Both the position numbers and the translations under genes were made by a program. A DNA stretch of 64,000 nucleotides from Bradyrhizobium jicamae (GTDB lineage: Bacteria; Pseudomonadota; Alphaproteobacteria; Rhizobiales; Xanthobacteraceae): positions 30,745 to 94,744 of the forward strand of contig NZ_LLXZ01000080.1 of assembly GCF_001440395.1 (NCBI RefSeq), in the 5' to 3' direction. Every line of letters begins with the position of its first letter. Within the stretch, counting starts at the first letter, position 1. Positions 21,162-33,726 of the stretch are shown piece after piece. Under the pieces are notes generated by a model. It was not told the origin of the DNA and searched no databases. It saw only the letters and a list, made by a program, of their open reading frames with translations.

Positions 21162-22046
21162 ATGGCCCCCCGTGCCTACTGGAAAGGCTCGCTGAAACTA
21201 TCGTTGGTGTCGTGCCCTGTCGTTCTGTACCCGGCCTCGACATCGGTCGAGAAAACCCGCTTTCACATGATCAACAAGGAGACCGGCAACCGGCTGAAAC
21301 AGCAGATGATCGATGCCGAGACTGGCGATGTCGTCGAGAGCGACCAGAAGGGCCGCGGCTATGAGCTGAAGAAAGGCCGCTATGTCGAGATCGAAAAGGA
21401 CGAACTCGAGGCCGTCCAGATCGAGAGCAATCACACCATCGAGATCGACAGTTTTGTGCCACGGGACGAGATCGACAAGCGCTATTACAACCACCCCTAC
21501 TATCTCGCACCCGACGGCAAGGTTGCGGTGGACGCCTTCGCGGTGATCCGCGACGCCATGAAGGATGAAGACCGGGTGGCGCTGGCGCGCATCGTGCTGA
21601 CCAACCGCGAGCACGTCATAGCAATCGAGCCGCTCGGCAAGGGACTGCTCGGCACCACGCTGCGCTATCCCTACGAGCTGCGCGACGAGGACGCCTACTT
21701 CGAGGACATCAAGACCCCGAAGATCACCAAGGACATGGTCGAACTCGCGGGCCACATCCTGCAGACCAAGGCCGCGCATTTCGATCCTTCGAAATTCAAG
21801 GACGAATATGAGGACGCGCTGAAGGCGCTGGTGCGGCGCAAGGCTTCCGGCAAGACAGTCAAGCTACCCGAGCCCGAGGAAAAGCCCGACAACGTCGTTA
21901 ACCTGATGGATGCGCTCAAGGCGAGCCTGAAGGGCAAGGCGGCGGCGAAACGGCGCGGGCATGGCTCGACCGCGCGGCGAGCGCCCGCGCGACGCACCGC
22001 GAAGAAGGCGCACCGATCCGCGGCCCGGCACCGCAAGGCCAGCTAG
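21162..22046 (+). CDS. ku: Ku protein for non-homologous end joining (294 aa)
   Basis: Homodimeric double-strand-break end binder that recruits LigD. Seen: the N-terminus APRAYWKGSLKLSLVSCPV, the Ku core (TRFHMINKETGNRLKQQMID, IESNHTIEIDSFVPRDEIDK, YYNHPYYLAPDGKVAVDAFA, LARIVLTNREHVIAIEPLGK) and a Lys/Arg/Ala-rich C-terminal tail from about residue 255, a DNA-binding extension usual in bacterial Ku. The frame runs upstream to 20817 inside the antisense of ligD, but CGGAG before the ATG at 21162 and the conserved MAPRAYWKG start fix the true beginning. Divergent ligD shares the control region. Confidence 0.95.
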   Translation: MAPRAYWKGSLKLSLVSCPVVLYPASTSVEKTRFHMINKETGNRLKQQMIDAETGDVVESDQKGRGYELKKGRYVEIEKDELEAVQIESNHTIEIDSFVPRDEIDKRYYNHPYYLAPDGKVAVDAFAVIRDAMKDEDRVALARIVLTNREHVIAIEPLGKGLLGTTLRYPYELRDEDAYFEDIKTPKITKDMVELAGHILQTKAAHFDPSKFKDEYEDALKALVRRKASGKTVKLPEPEEKPDNVVNLMDALKASLKGKAAAKRRGHGSTARRAPARRTAKKAHRSAARHRKAS

Positions 22047-22057
22047 GCTTCTCCATC

Positions 22058-22141
22058 GTCATTGCGAGGAGCGAAGCGACGAAGCAATCCATCTCTCCGC
22101 GCATGTGGAACGATGGATTGCTTCGCTTCGCTCGCAATGAC
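22058..22141. repeat. REP-like intergenic palindrome, copy 1
   Basis: 84-bp imperfect inverted repeat with arms GTCATTGCGAG and CTCGCAATGAC plus inner arms GAAGCAATCCAT and ATGGATTGCTTCG. Three more copies occur at 31498, 41332 and 53855. This one lies between ku and the acyl-CoA synthetase gene and would fold into a long RNA hairpin. Confidence 0.9.
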
Positions 22142-22285
22142 GGGGTTACCGCCCCGGCTTCTTCCTAACGCTTCGAGTTCTTCAGCCGCTTCCTATCCCG
22201 CTTGCATTACGCGAAGCTGGCAGGCATTTTCCTCCCTTGGAACTGACGCCACCGACAACAACGGCGCCGGACCGGGGAGGATTTG

Positions 22286-23893
<1,608 letters not shown>

Positions 23894-24078
23894 GAACGAC
23901 GAAAGGGCGAGGCGCTGTTCCAATGCAGCCGGAACGATGATAGATTGGTCCGGCGATTCAAAAGCTGCCAATGCGGCGGGTGAAATTGATCTTGAAACTG
24001 CAAGCGCCGCAAGCCGGCTTCGCGTGCCGCCCGCCTCGACCAGGCCCAGCCGGCCGATGCAGGAGCCGGTAAATCACC

Positions 24079-25344
24079 ATGATGTTTGACCGGGCCTATC
24101 GGCAGCGCCTCGACGCCGATCTCGCGCGATGGGAGGCCGATGGCGTGATTTCGCCGGCAGTCGCAGGCGCCATCCGCGTTGCACTTCCGCCCCTCGCCCC
24201 CGGCATCAACATCGCTGTGGTGGTGGCGATCGTCGGCGGCCTGCTGATCGCAGCCGCATTCCTGGCTTTCGTCGCGGCGCACTGGATTGAACTGGCGCGG
24301 CTGTTGCGTTTGGCAATGCTGTTTGCCGGCGTTCTCGTCGCCCATGGCCTCGGCGCCTGGTTCGCCCGCGCCGGACAGCCGGTGCTCGCCGATCTCTGCG
24401 CCAGCGTCGGCGCGATCATTTTCGGCGCCGCGATCGCGCTGGTCGGCCAGATGTATCATTTGGGCGGCGACTTTGCCGGCGGCATGCTGCTGTGGGCGAT
24501 CGGCGCGCTGGCGGCAGCGGCACTGACCGGCTCGCGCGGCGCGCTCGCGGTGGCGCTTACTGCCGCAACCATCTGGAGCTCGATGCGCACCTTCGAAATC
24601 GAAGTTCCGCATTTTGCATTTGCGGCGTTCTGGCTGTTTGCGGGCGGCCTCGCTCTGGCCTGGAATTCGCGCGTGGCGGCGCATCTCGTCGCTGTCGCGG
24701 CATTTCCGTGGTGGATTGCTTCTTCGCTTCATCCGCATCTTCATTTCCGGCCGTCGTTCATGCTCGCCAACGGTGCAGCCCTGCTGCTCGGCGGAGGATT
24801 GGCGCTTGCCGCTTCAGCCTGGGAGCGCCCAGCTCGCGTCGGAAGCGTCCTGTCGACCTACGGCGCTCTTGCGCTGGCAGGCGCCGCGATCCTGGAAGCG
24901 GTCATGGCCAACGAGGCGTTCCGCGGCCACATCGGGTTGGCAAACCAGCCGCTCTGGATCATCTCATGTGGCGTCGCCGGCGTGATCTTCGCCGTTGCCA
25001 CCGCCACAACGGCACGCCAGATCGGCACGGCCTTCGCCGCGGGCGCGATCGGGCTCGTCCTTGCTGCCGCGGCCGCATGGACGCCTCAGCAATCGAGCGA
25101 ACCGTGGCTTGCCTATGCCGCCCTGCTCTGCGCCATGCTCTGCCTGGTCGTTTCCGGCATGCTGGACGCAGCCCGTCCGCGGATCGTCGCCGGCTGGCTC
25201 GGCATCGCAGGCGTTATCGCGGCCATCACATGGGCCGTGAAGGGTTCGCTCTTGAACCGCTCGATATTCCTCGCCGCAGCCGGCATCGTCGCTGTTGCTC
25301 TCGCCTTGATCCTCAATCGTTTCGTGCCGAGAACCCGCGAATGA
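24079..25344 (+). CDS. DUF2157 domain membrane protein (421 aa)
   Basis: Polytopic inner-membrane protein of unknown function. The N-terminal ~45 residues (RQRLDADLARWEADGVISPA) are soluble and match the start of DUF2157 proteins; about ten or more hydrophobic segments follow. It overlaps the next gene by ATGA, and this pairing of DUF2157 with a GDYXXLXY protein recurs in bacteria. AGGAG precedes the start by 13 bases. A second ATG follows directly at 24082, so the exact start is open. The 185 bases before it show no gene. Confidence 0.8.
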   Translation: MMFDRAYRQRLDADLARWEADGVISPAVAGAIRVALPPLAPGINIAVVVAIVGGLLIAAAFLAFVAAHWIELARLLRLAMLFAGVLVAHGLGAWFARAGQPVLADLCASVGAIIFGAAIALVGQMYHLGGDFAGGMLLWAIGALAAAALTGSRGALAVALTAATIWSSMRTFEIEVPHFAFAAFWLFAGGLALAWNSRVAAHLVAVAAFPWWIASSLHPHLHFRPSFMLANGAALLLGGGLALAASAWERPARVGSVLSTYGALALAGAAILEAVMANEAFRGHIGLANQPLWIISCGVAGVIFAVATATTARQIGTAFAAGAIGLVLAAAAAWTPQQSSEPWLAYAALLCAMLCLVVSGMLDAARPRIVAGWLGIAGVIAAITWAVKGSLLNRSIFLAAAGIVAVALALILNRFVPRTRE

Positions 25345-25955
25345 TCACAGGCTCTGTTGCAACTCTCGCTGCACTCTGGTCGCGCATTCCAAAATTCGTG
25401 TTGTTCGGTGTTGCCGCGCTGCTTCAGATCGCGCTGCTGGCCGCAATGATCGTCGATCGGATGCAGGTTCTGCGTGACGGTACAGAAGTGACCTTGCAGA
25501 CCCGTCCTGTCGATCCCAGGGATTTCCTGCGTGGCGACTACGTCGTCCTGGGCTACGACATTACGCAACTGCCGGCAGGCTCGCTTCAGAACCAGCCCTC
25601 CGGCGAGCGCCATCCGCTGGTATACGTCAAGCTCACGCCCAATCGCGACGGCGTCCATGAGCCCGTCTCGGTCCATGCCGACCCGGTACCGGTTGCGAGC
25701 CCCGAGGTGCTGATCCGTGGCCGCATCGCCTATGGCGCCAGCTGCGGCCCGAAGGCAGACCTCTTCTGCGAAAAACTCACGATTCGCTACAACCTCGAAA
25801 GCTATTTCGTTCCCGAGGGCGAAGGCCGGAAGCTCGAAGATCTCCGAAACCAAAACAAACTACTGGTCGTCGCGGCAGTCCTGCCGTCGGGACGCGCCGC
25901 CATCAAGCGTCTGCTGCTCGACGGCAAGCCGGTCTACGAGGAGCCCTGGTTCTAG
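25341..25955 (+). CDS. GDYXXLXY domain membrane-anchored protein (204 aa)
   Basis: One N-terminal membrane anchor (about residues 17-40, FVLFGVAALLQIALLAAMIV) followed by a periplasmic-facing domain that carries the family signature as RGDYVVLGY near residue 68. Two cysteines (ASCGPKADLFCEK) could form a disulfide. The role is unknown, but it is translationally coupled to the DUF2157 gene, so the two probably act together in the membrane. The frame extends upstream to 24492, which is a shadow of DUF2157; the ATG in the ATGA overlap is the natural start. Confidence 0.82.
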   Translation: MITGSVATLAALWSRIPKFVLFGVAALLQIALLAAMIVDRMQVLRDGTEVTLQTRPVDPRDFLRGDYVVLGYDITQLPAGSLQNQPSGERHPLVYVKLTPNRDGVHEPVSVHADPVPVASPEVLIRGRIAYGASCGPKADLFCEKLTIRYNLESYFVPEGEGRKLEDLRNQNKLLVVAAVLPSGRAAIKRLLLDGKPVYEEPWF

Positions 25956-25996
25956 TTCCCTCATCCGTGCCGAAGCGATTTCACGCGCGGTTGCCG

Positions 25997-26602
25997 CTAG
26001 CCCTTGAAGGTCGGCTGGCGCGGATGGATGCAATCCTTGAAGTCCGCAAATCCCTTCCACGCCGGCTCCGGCGCGTCCTGTCCGGCCTGCGGCACATAGA
26101 TCGACGGCTCGATGGCTCCCATCGTCGGAATATAGCGCGGACAATTCGGAAAGATCGCGCGCGCCGTCACGCGCACGATAAGCTGCGCGCCGACGGTTTC
26201 CGCGAGCAGCGGATCGTTGTCGCTCACCCTGGCGCTGCCGTTGACCCGCAAACGTTTCGGCTTGTCATGCATCGCAATGAACAGCAGGCCGACATCGGCA
26301 TTGACGACGATGTTGCCCAGGCTCTTGAACATGCCGTTGCCGTCATAGTCGGGGAATGCGAGTTCGGACGGCCCGGTGATGCGCACAAAGCCCGGCGCCC
26401 CGCCCTTGAACGAGCAATCGGGCCGGCCCTCGGCATCAGCCGTTGCCAAAAAGAAGTACGGCAGGCTTTCGATGTACTGCTTGTCGTCGGCGGTAAACTC
26501 CTTGCGCATCAGTTTCTCTTCCAGCCGGTCCGAAATCCGGCGGCTGTCGAACTGATCCTGCAATTGCCGATTACCTTCGTGATACATGACGCTGTCAGCC
26601 AT
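25997..26602 (-). CDS. Pyridoxamine 5'-phosphate oxidase-fold protein (201 aa)
   Basis: Flavin-binding split-barrel protein of the PNPOx-like superfamily. Seen: YFFLATADAEGRPDCSFKGG, the typical second-strand region, then LAFPDYDGNGMFKSLGNIVV, VGLLFIAMHDKPKRLRVNGS and a C-terminal FPNCPRYIPT. It lacks the features of PdxH proper and is closer to the class annotated as PPOX family or general-stress FMN proteins, so substrate and cofactor (FMN or F420) are not assigned. It is a lone minus-strand gene convergent with the GDYXXLXY gene. Confidence 0.8.
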   Translation of the reverse strand: MADSVMYHEGNRQLQDQFDSRRISDRLEEKLMRKEFTADDKQYIESLPYFFLATADAEGRPDCSFKGGAPGFVRITGPSELAFPDYDGNGMFKSLGNIVVNADVGLLFIAMHDKPKRLRVNGSARVSDNDPLLAETVGAQLIVRVTARAIFPNCPRYIPTMGAIEPSIYVPQAGQDAPEPAWKGFADFKDCIHPRQPTFKG

Positions 26603-26798
26603 GGCGTTGCGTCCTCCTCCGATTCACCCGGGCATGTGTAGTCTACCCGTTGGTCACATCCGGTGAGCATACCATTTTATCGTAAGACCGCATGTGGCAA
26701 GCTGACCCGCGTGACAGGCGATACGGATCGTTTGGCGAGCTATCGCAGTCAATTGAAAACCAGTAGATTTATCATCCATTGGCACGGGAGTTCCACCG

Positions 26799-27416
26799 AT
26801 GCTGCAGCTTTACGGAAACTCGAAATCGCGCGCGATGCGGTGCCTGTGGATGGTTGAGGAAGTCGGCAGGCCGTATCAGCTGGTAGAAAAAACGACGCGT
26901 GCGGACGATCTGCAAACCGCAGAATATCTACGATTGAACCCAAATGCCCGGATTCCGACGCTGGTTGACGGCGATCTAGTGCTCTGGGAGTCGATGGCGA
27001 TCAATCTCTACCTCGCGCAAAAATATGACGGGTCGATGCACTGCACCAGCCCGGAAGTGCTCGGTCTCGCCGCGCAGTGGAGCTTCTGGGCGATGCTGGA
27101 GGTTGAACATCTGCTGCTCAATCTTCTGGAGCATCGCGCGCTGCTGGCAGAGTTTGCGCGTGATGCATCCGCGGTGGAGCGGAACGAATTACTGCTGAAG
27201 AAACCTCTGAGCGTGCTGAACGACGCCTTGGCTGGATGCGATTATTTGGCGGGGAACAGCTTTACGGTCGCCGACCTTAACGTCGCGAGCATCCTCGTAT
27301 GGGGCAAGATGGCGCGACTGGATTTTTCAGCCTACCCGAACCTGACACGATGGCTGAACGCCTGCCTGGCAAGACCTGCCTTTGTGCGCGTGCGCGATCA
27401 GGCTCGCCGCAAATAG
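26799..27416 (+). CDS. Glutathione S-transferase family protein (205 aa)
   Basis: Two-domain GST fold. The N-terminal thioredoxin-like domain has MLQLYGNSKSRAMRCLWMVE, NARIPTLVDGDLVLWESMAI (the cis-Pro and the ES pair that bind glutathione) and INLYLAQKYD. The helical C-terminal domain has FTVADLNVASILVWGKM, the usual N-cap motif. Length is standard. GGGAG lies 8 bases before the ATG. Substrate unknown. It converges on kdpE with a 14-base gap. Confidence 0.9.
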   Translation: MLQLYGNSKSRAMRCLWMVEEVGRPYQLVEKTTRADDLQTAEYLRLNPNARIPTLVDGDLVLWESMAINLYLAQKYDGSMHCTSPEVLGLAAQWSFWAMLEVEHLLLNLLEHRALLAEFARDASAVERNELLLKKPLSVLNDALAGCDYLAGNSFTVADLNVASILVWGKMARLDFSAYPNLTRWLNACLARPAFVRVRDQARRK

Positions 27417-27430
27417 CCGCCACGATCTGA

Positions 27431-28120
27431 TCAATCCGGCGCCCGCAACCGGTAGCCGATCCCGGTCTCCGTCAGCACGAATTGCGGTCGCTCCGGATCG
27501 GCTTCGATCTTCTGGCGGAGCTGACGGACATAGACGCGCAGGTATTGCGCATCGGTCAGTTCGTCCCACAGCTCCTTCAACAGGAAGCGATGGGTCAGCA
27601 CCTTGCCGGCATGCTGCACCAGGACGCGCAGCAATTCGTACTCCTTCGGCGACAGCTTCACCTCGCGCTCGCCGACCTTGACGATGCGGCGGACCAGATC
27701 GACCGAGAGATCGCCGGCGCGAAACACCGGCCGCTCGCCCTGCACCTGCAACTGGTGCCGCAGCGCCGCGCGCATCCGCGCCAGCAGCTCGTCCATCCCG
27801 AACGGCTTGGTCAGGTAATCGTCGGCGCCCAGATCGAGCGCCTGCACCTTGCCGGCCTCATCGCCCCGGCTCGACAGCACCACGATCGGCACGCTTTCGT
27901 TGCGGCCGCGGATCATGCGCAGCAGTTCGTGGCCCTGAATATCGGGCAGGCCCAGATCGAGGATGATCAGCGCCGGGTTCTCGGCGAGCTTCTCCAGCGC
28001 CAGCTTGCCGTTGGAGGCTTCGAGGATGTCGTAACCTTGCGTGCTCAGCCCCATCCGCAGCAGCTTGCGGATCGGCGGCTCGTCGTCGATGACCAAAACC
28101 TTGATCGCGGGCGAATTCAT
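27431..28120 (-). CDS. kdpE: KdpE response regulator (229 aa)
   Basis: OmpR/PhoB-class regulator that activates kdp transcription when phosphorylated by KdpD. Receiver domain residues 1-120, with acidic pair DDEPPIRKLL, phospho-acceptor Asp in LIILDLGLPDIQGHELL and the conserved Lys in DYLTKPFGMDELLAR. Winged-helix domain from about 130, with LSPKEYELLRVLVQHAGKV and YLRVYVRQLRQKIE. It overlaps kdpD by ATGA. A dyad upstream of the operon at 35843-35890 is a candidate binding site. Confidence 0.96.
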   Translation of the reverse strand: MNSPAIKVLVIDDEPPIRKLLRMGLSTQGYDILEASNGKLALEKLAENPALIILDLGLPDIQGHELLRMIRGRNESVPIVVLSSRGDEAGKVQALDLGADDYLTKPFGMDELLARMRAALRHQLQVQGERPVFRAGDLSVDLVRRIVKVGEREVKLSPKEYELLRVLVQHAGKVLTHRFLLKELWDELTDAQYLRVYVRQLRQKIEADPERPQFVLTETGIGYRLRAPD

Positions 28121-30834
28121 GCGGCGGTATCCAGCGCGTTGTCGGCAGCCGGGACCGGCAGCCGAATTGATATCACCGCCCCGCTGCGGTCGCTGCGGTT
28201 GGCGGCCGAGATCGTGCCGTGCATCGCCTCGACAAAGCCGCGGGAGATCGCAAGCCCAAGGCCAGTGCCGGGACGGACGTGATCGCCCTTCTCGGCGCGA
28301 TAGAACTTGTCGAACACGCTTTCGAGTTCTGCAGGCGGAATGCCGTTGCCCTCGTCGAGGATCTGCAGCGAGACGACGCCCTGATCGCGCATTCCCCTGA
28401 CCGAGATCGTGGTGTCGGCCGGCGCATATTTGGCGGCATTGTCGAGCAGGTTGAACAGCACCTGTTCGAACAGCACGGCGTCGAGCTCCAGCATCGGCAG
28501 ATTGGGGCCGAGCTCCAGCGATACCTTGTGGTGCACGAGGATTTTTCCGGCCCGCCGCAGCGCGCTGCCGACGATCTCGCCGACGTCATGCCGCGCGGTG
28601 TTCGGCACGATGGCGCCGGATTCCAGCTTGGTCATGTCGAGCAGATTGGCGATGAAGCGGTTGAGCCGCTCGGATTCGTCGATCATGGTCGCAAGCAGTT
28701 CGTTCTTCTGCGTGTCGTCGAGGCCGGAGCCGAGATCGCGCAGGGTTGAGGCGGCGCCGAGCACGGAGGCCAGCGGCGTCTTCAGATCGTGCGAGATCGA
28801 GGTCAACAGCGCGCCGCGCAGCCGGTCGGATTCCACCGTGCGCTTGACCCGGTCCATGTCCTCGACCAGCAGCACGCGCTCGATCGCGAGCGCGCCCTGA
28901 TCGACCAGCGCATCAAGGAGGCGGCGCTGATCCGGTGTCAGCAACGGCCCGGTGCGGTCGTCATCGATGCCGATGACGCCGATCGCGCCGCGGCCCGTCC
29001 GCATCGGCAGGAACAGCCGCTTCGCGCCCGGTAGCGTGTCGGAGCCACGGCCCGCCGGACGGTCATTGCTCCAGGCCCAGTTGGCGGCAGCGAGATCGGC
29101 CTGATCGAGCTGGTCCTCCGGCGGATAGCCGGACTTCACGGTGAGCACGCCATCCTCGGTCAGCAGCAGCACCACGCGCACTTTCAGCATCAGCGCGATC
29201 TGGTAGGCGGTCGCCCACAGCACGTCGTCCAGCGTCGCGGTGCCGGCCAGCTTGCGGCTGAAGGCGTAGAGCGATTCGGTGGTACGGACCCGGCCGATCG
29301 CGGTATCGGCCTGAGACCGCACGCGTGCTGCGACATTGGAAACCAGAATCGCAATCAGCATGAAGAAAAAGAACGCCGCGATATTGGTCGGTTCGGTAAT
29401 GGTGAAGTTATAGACTGGCGGCAGGAAGAAGAAATTATAGCTTAGCGACGCCGTGACGCTCGCCAGCAGCGATGGCAACAGCCCATAGCGGGCCGCGACG
29501 GCGACCACGGCAGTGAGAAACACCAGATCGACGTTCTCGATGCCTCCGAACATGGGCTGGATCAGCGCGGCAGCGGCAAGGCTGATCGCAACGAACAGCA
29601 ACGCCATCAGATAAGGCCGCGCCTCGAACGGCTCCTGCCGCGCCGCGGTCTGCACCGCCGCTTTCGCAACGCCCTCCTCATCGCCGGCAATGACGTGGAC
29701 ACTGATATTGCCGGAGCGGCGCACCAGATCGTGCACCACGGAACCGCGCGTCAGTTCGAACCACCATGAGCGAGTCGACTTGCCGATGATGATCTGCGTG
29801 ACGTTATTAGCATGTGCGAAGTGGATGACGTCGTCGGCGATGCGGCGGCCGACGCCGGGAATGGTCAGCGCCTCGCCGCCGAGCGCTTCGGCAAGCCGCA
29901 TGGTGTCGGCCAGCCGGTCGCGCTGCTCGTCGCTCAGCTGCAGGCTGCGCCGCGTCTCGATGCTGATCGCGGTCCACGGCGCGTGCAGCCGGTCGGCCAG
30001 GCGCCTGGTATAGCGCACGAGGCCGGCGGCGCGCGGGTCTTCGCTGACGCAGACCAGGATACGTTCGCCCGCGGCCCAGGGACCGGCGATGGCGTTGGCC
30101 TGCATATGGGTGAGCAACTGCTCGTCGACGCGCTCGGCAGTACGCCGCAGCGCCAGTTCGCGCAGCGCGGTCAGGTTGCCCGGCGAAAAATAATGCTCCA
30201 GCGCGCGCTCGGCCTGCTTGGGGACATAAACCTTGCCCTCCTTCAGACGCTGGATCAGGTCGTCAGGCGTGAGGTCGATCAGCTCGATGGCGTCGGCGCG
30301 GTCGAACACCTTGTCCGGTACCGTCTCACGCACCCGCACATGCGTGATCTGCGCGACCACGTCGTTGAGGCTTTCGATGTGCTGGATGTTGACAGCGGTA
30401 TAGACGTCGATGCCATGCGACAGCAGCTCCTCGACATCGAGATAACGCTTGGGATGGCGGCTGCCCGGCGCGTTGGTGTGGGCGAGCTCATCAACGAGAG
30501 CGATCTGCGGCCGACGCGCGATCAGCGCATCGAGGTCCATCTCCTCGAGCGTCTGCTCCTTGTAGGCAAGCCGCCGGCGCGGCAGCACTTCGAGGCCTTT
30601 CAGCAGCGCTTCGGTTTCCGCCCGCCCGTGGGTTTCGACGATCCCTACCACGACATCGGCGCCCGCCTTCTTTTTGGCATGGGCGCTTTGCAGCATCTCG
30701 TAGGTCTTGCCGACGCCCGGCGCCGCGCCGACGAAAATCTTCAGCCGGCCCGCGCGGCTGTCCTCGCGCCGGGCTGCCTCCAGCAAAGCCTCCGGCGAAG
30801 GACGTTGTTCGGGGTCGCGGCGGGTTTGGACCAT
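28117..30834 (-). CDS. kdpD: KdpD potassium/turgor sensor histidine kinase (905 aa)
   Basis: Membrane sensor controlling the Kdp system through KdpE. Order: N-terminal KdpD domain with Walker A FVGAAPGVGKTYEML and VDELAHTNAPGSRHPKRY, a universal-stress-like domain (about 250-380, RILVCVSEDPRAAGLVRYTR), four membrane helices (about 400-500), a GAF-like segment, then the kinase with phospho-His in SISHDLKTPLASVLGA and ATP-binding LLDNAAKYAP, LDEGNGIP and GTGLGLAISRGFVEAM. Full length. It lies 41 bases after kdpC and is coupled to kdpE. Confidence 0.96.
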   Translation of the reverse strand: MVQTRRDPEQRPSPEALLEAARREDSRAGRLKIFVGAAPGVGKTYEMLQSAHAKKKAGADVVVGIVETHGRAETEALLKGLEVLPRRRLAYKEQTLEEMDLDALIARRPQIALVDELAHTNAPGSRHPKRYLDVEELLSHGIDVYTAVNIQHIESLNDVVAQITHVRVRETVPDKVFDRADAIELIDLTPDDLIQRLKEGKVYVPKQAERALEHYFSPGNLTALRELALRRTAERVDEQLLTHMQANAIAGPWAAGERILVCVSEDPRAAGLVRYTRRLADRLHAPWTAISIETRRSLQLSDEQRDRLADTMRLAEALGGEALTIPGVGRRIADDVIHFAHANNVTQIIIGKSTRSWWFELTRGSVVHDLVRRSGNISVHVIAGDEEGVAKAAVQTAARQEPFEARPYLMALLFVAISLAAAALIQPMFGGIENVDLVFLTAVVAVAARYGLLPSLLASVTASLSYNFFFLPPVYNFTITEPTNIAAFFFFMLIAILVSNVAARVRSQADTAIGRVRTTESLYAFSRKLAGTATLDDVLWATAYQIALMLKVRVVLLLTEDGVLTVKSGYPPEDQLDQADLAAANWAWSNDRPAGRGSDTLPGAKRLFLPMRTGRGAIGVIGIDDDRTGPLLTPDQRRLLDALVDQGALAIERVLLVEDMDRVKRTVESDRLRGALLTSISHDLKTPLASVLGAASTLRDLGSGLDDTQKNELLATMIDESERLNRFIANLLDMTKLESGAIVPNTARHDVGEIVGSALRRAGKILVHHKVSLELGPNLPMLELDAVLFEQVLFNLLDNAAKYAPADTTISVRGMRDQGVVSLQILDEGNGIPPAELESVFDKFYRAEKGDHVRPGTGLGLAISRGFVEAMHGTISAANRSDRSGAVISIRLPVPAADNALDTAA

Positions 30835-30875
30835 GCGGCAATATAGTCCTCACCCGCCGGTGAGCCTAGCTGGTC

Positions 30876-31478
30876 TCATTTGGAAGCCTCGTCCAATGCC
30901 AGATTCAACGCCAATACGTTAACGCGCGGTTCGCCGAGCAATCCTGCCATGCGGCCCTGGGTGTGCTCCATGACCAGTTCACGGACACGTGCTTCCGGCA
31001 GGTTACGAGCCTTGGCGACCCGCGGCACCTGGAATAGCGCGCCCTCGGGCGAGATATCGGGATCGAGCCCGCTGCCGGACGTCGTGACGAGATCGACCGG
31101 CACAGGCACGGACGGGTTTTCAGTCTTCAGCTTCTCGACGTCTTCCTTGATCCGGTCAGCCAGCGCCTTGCTGGTCGGACCGAGGTTGGAGCCGCCGGAA
31201 TTGGCGGCGTTATAGGGCGCGGGCACGGTCTTGCTCGGATCGGCCGGGTCCGGCGCCGAGGTCGCGGAGAGGCGGCCATGGAAATATTTGTCGTCCTTGA
31301 ATTCTTGGCCGATCAGGGCCGAGCCGATCACCTTGCCGTCCTTCTCGATCAGGCTACCTTGCGCCTGCTTCGGGAAGATCACGCCGGCGATCGCGGTCAT
31401 GGCGAGCGGATAGGCAAGGCCCGTGATGGCGGTGAGCAGCAGCAGGACCAGGATGGCGGGGCGGATTTCTCTGAGCAT
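30876..31478 (-). CDS. kdpC: Potassium-transporting ATPase subunit KdpC (200 aa)
   Basis: Periplasmic accessory subunit of the KdpFABC pump. One N-terminal membrane helix ([20 protein letters not shown]) is followed by family blocks [54 protein letters not shown] and [24 protein letters not shown] is 8 bases upstream of the ATG. Unlike the other kdp junctions, it is separated from kdpB by 110 bases that hold a copy of the palindromic repeat. Confidence 0.96.
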   Translation of the reverse strand: MLREIRPAILVLLLLTAITGLAYPLAMTAIAGVIFPKQAQGSLIEKDGKVIGSALIGQEFKDDKYFHGRLSATSAPDPADPSKTVPAPYNAANSGGSNLGPTSKALADRIKEDVEKLKTENPSVPVPVDLVTTSGSGLDPDISPEGALFQVPRVAKARNLPEARVRELVMEHTQGRMAGLLGEPRVNVLALNLALDEASK

Positions 31479-31497
31479 TGGTGGTCTCCATTAGTTC

Positions 31498-31578
31498 GTC
31501 ATTGCGAGGAGCGAAGCGACGAAGCAATCCATTCTGTGTGTGCGGCGATATGGATTACTTCGCTGCGCTCGCAATGAC
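31498..31578. repeat. REP-like palindrome inside the kdp operon, copy 2
   Basis: 81-bp inverted repeat of the same family as at 22058, with outer arms GTCATTGCGAG and CTCGCAATGAC. It fills most of the kdpB-kdpC gap, so the transcribed operon mRNA would contain this hairpin between two subunit genes. Confidence 0.9.
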
Positions 31579-31588
31579 GGTTAAGGCG

Positions 31589-33703
<2,115 letters not shown>

Positions 33704-33726
33704 GGATGTCACTCCGGTCAGTTCGA

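Noticed and set aside
22058..22141. CRISPR-like repeat
   Set aside because: Copies of this palindrome are kilobases apart with no spacer array; it is a dispersed intergenic element.
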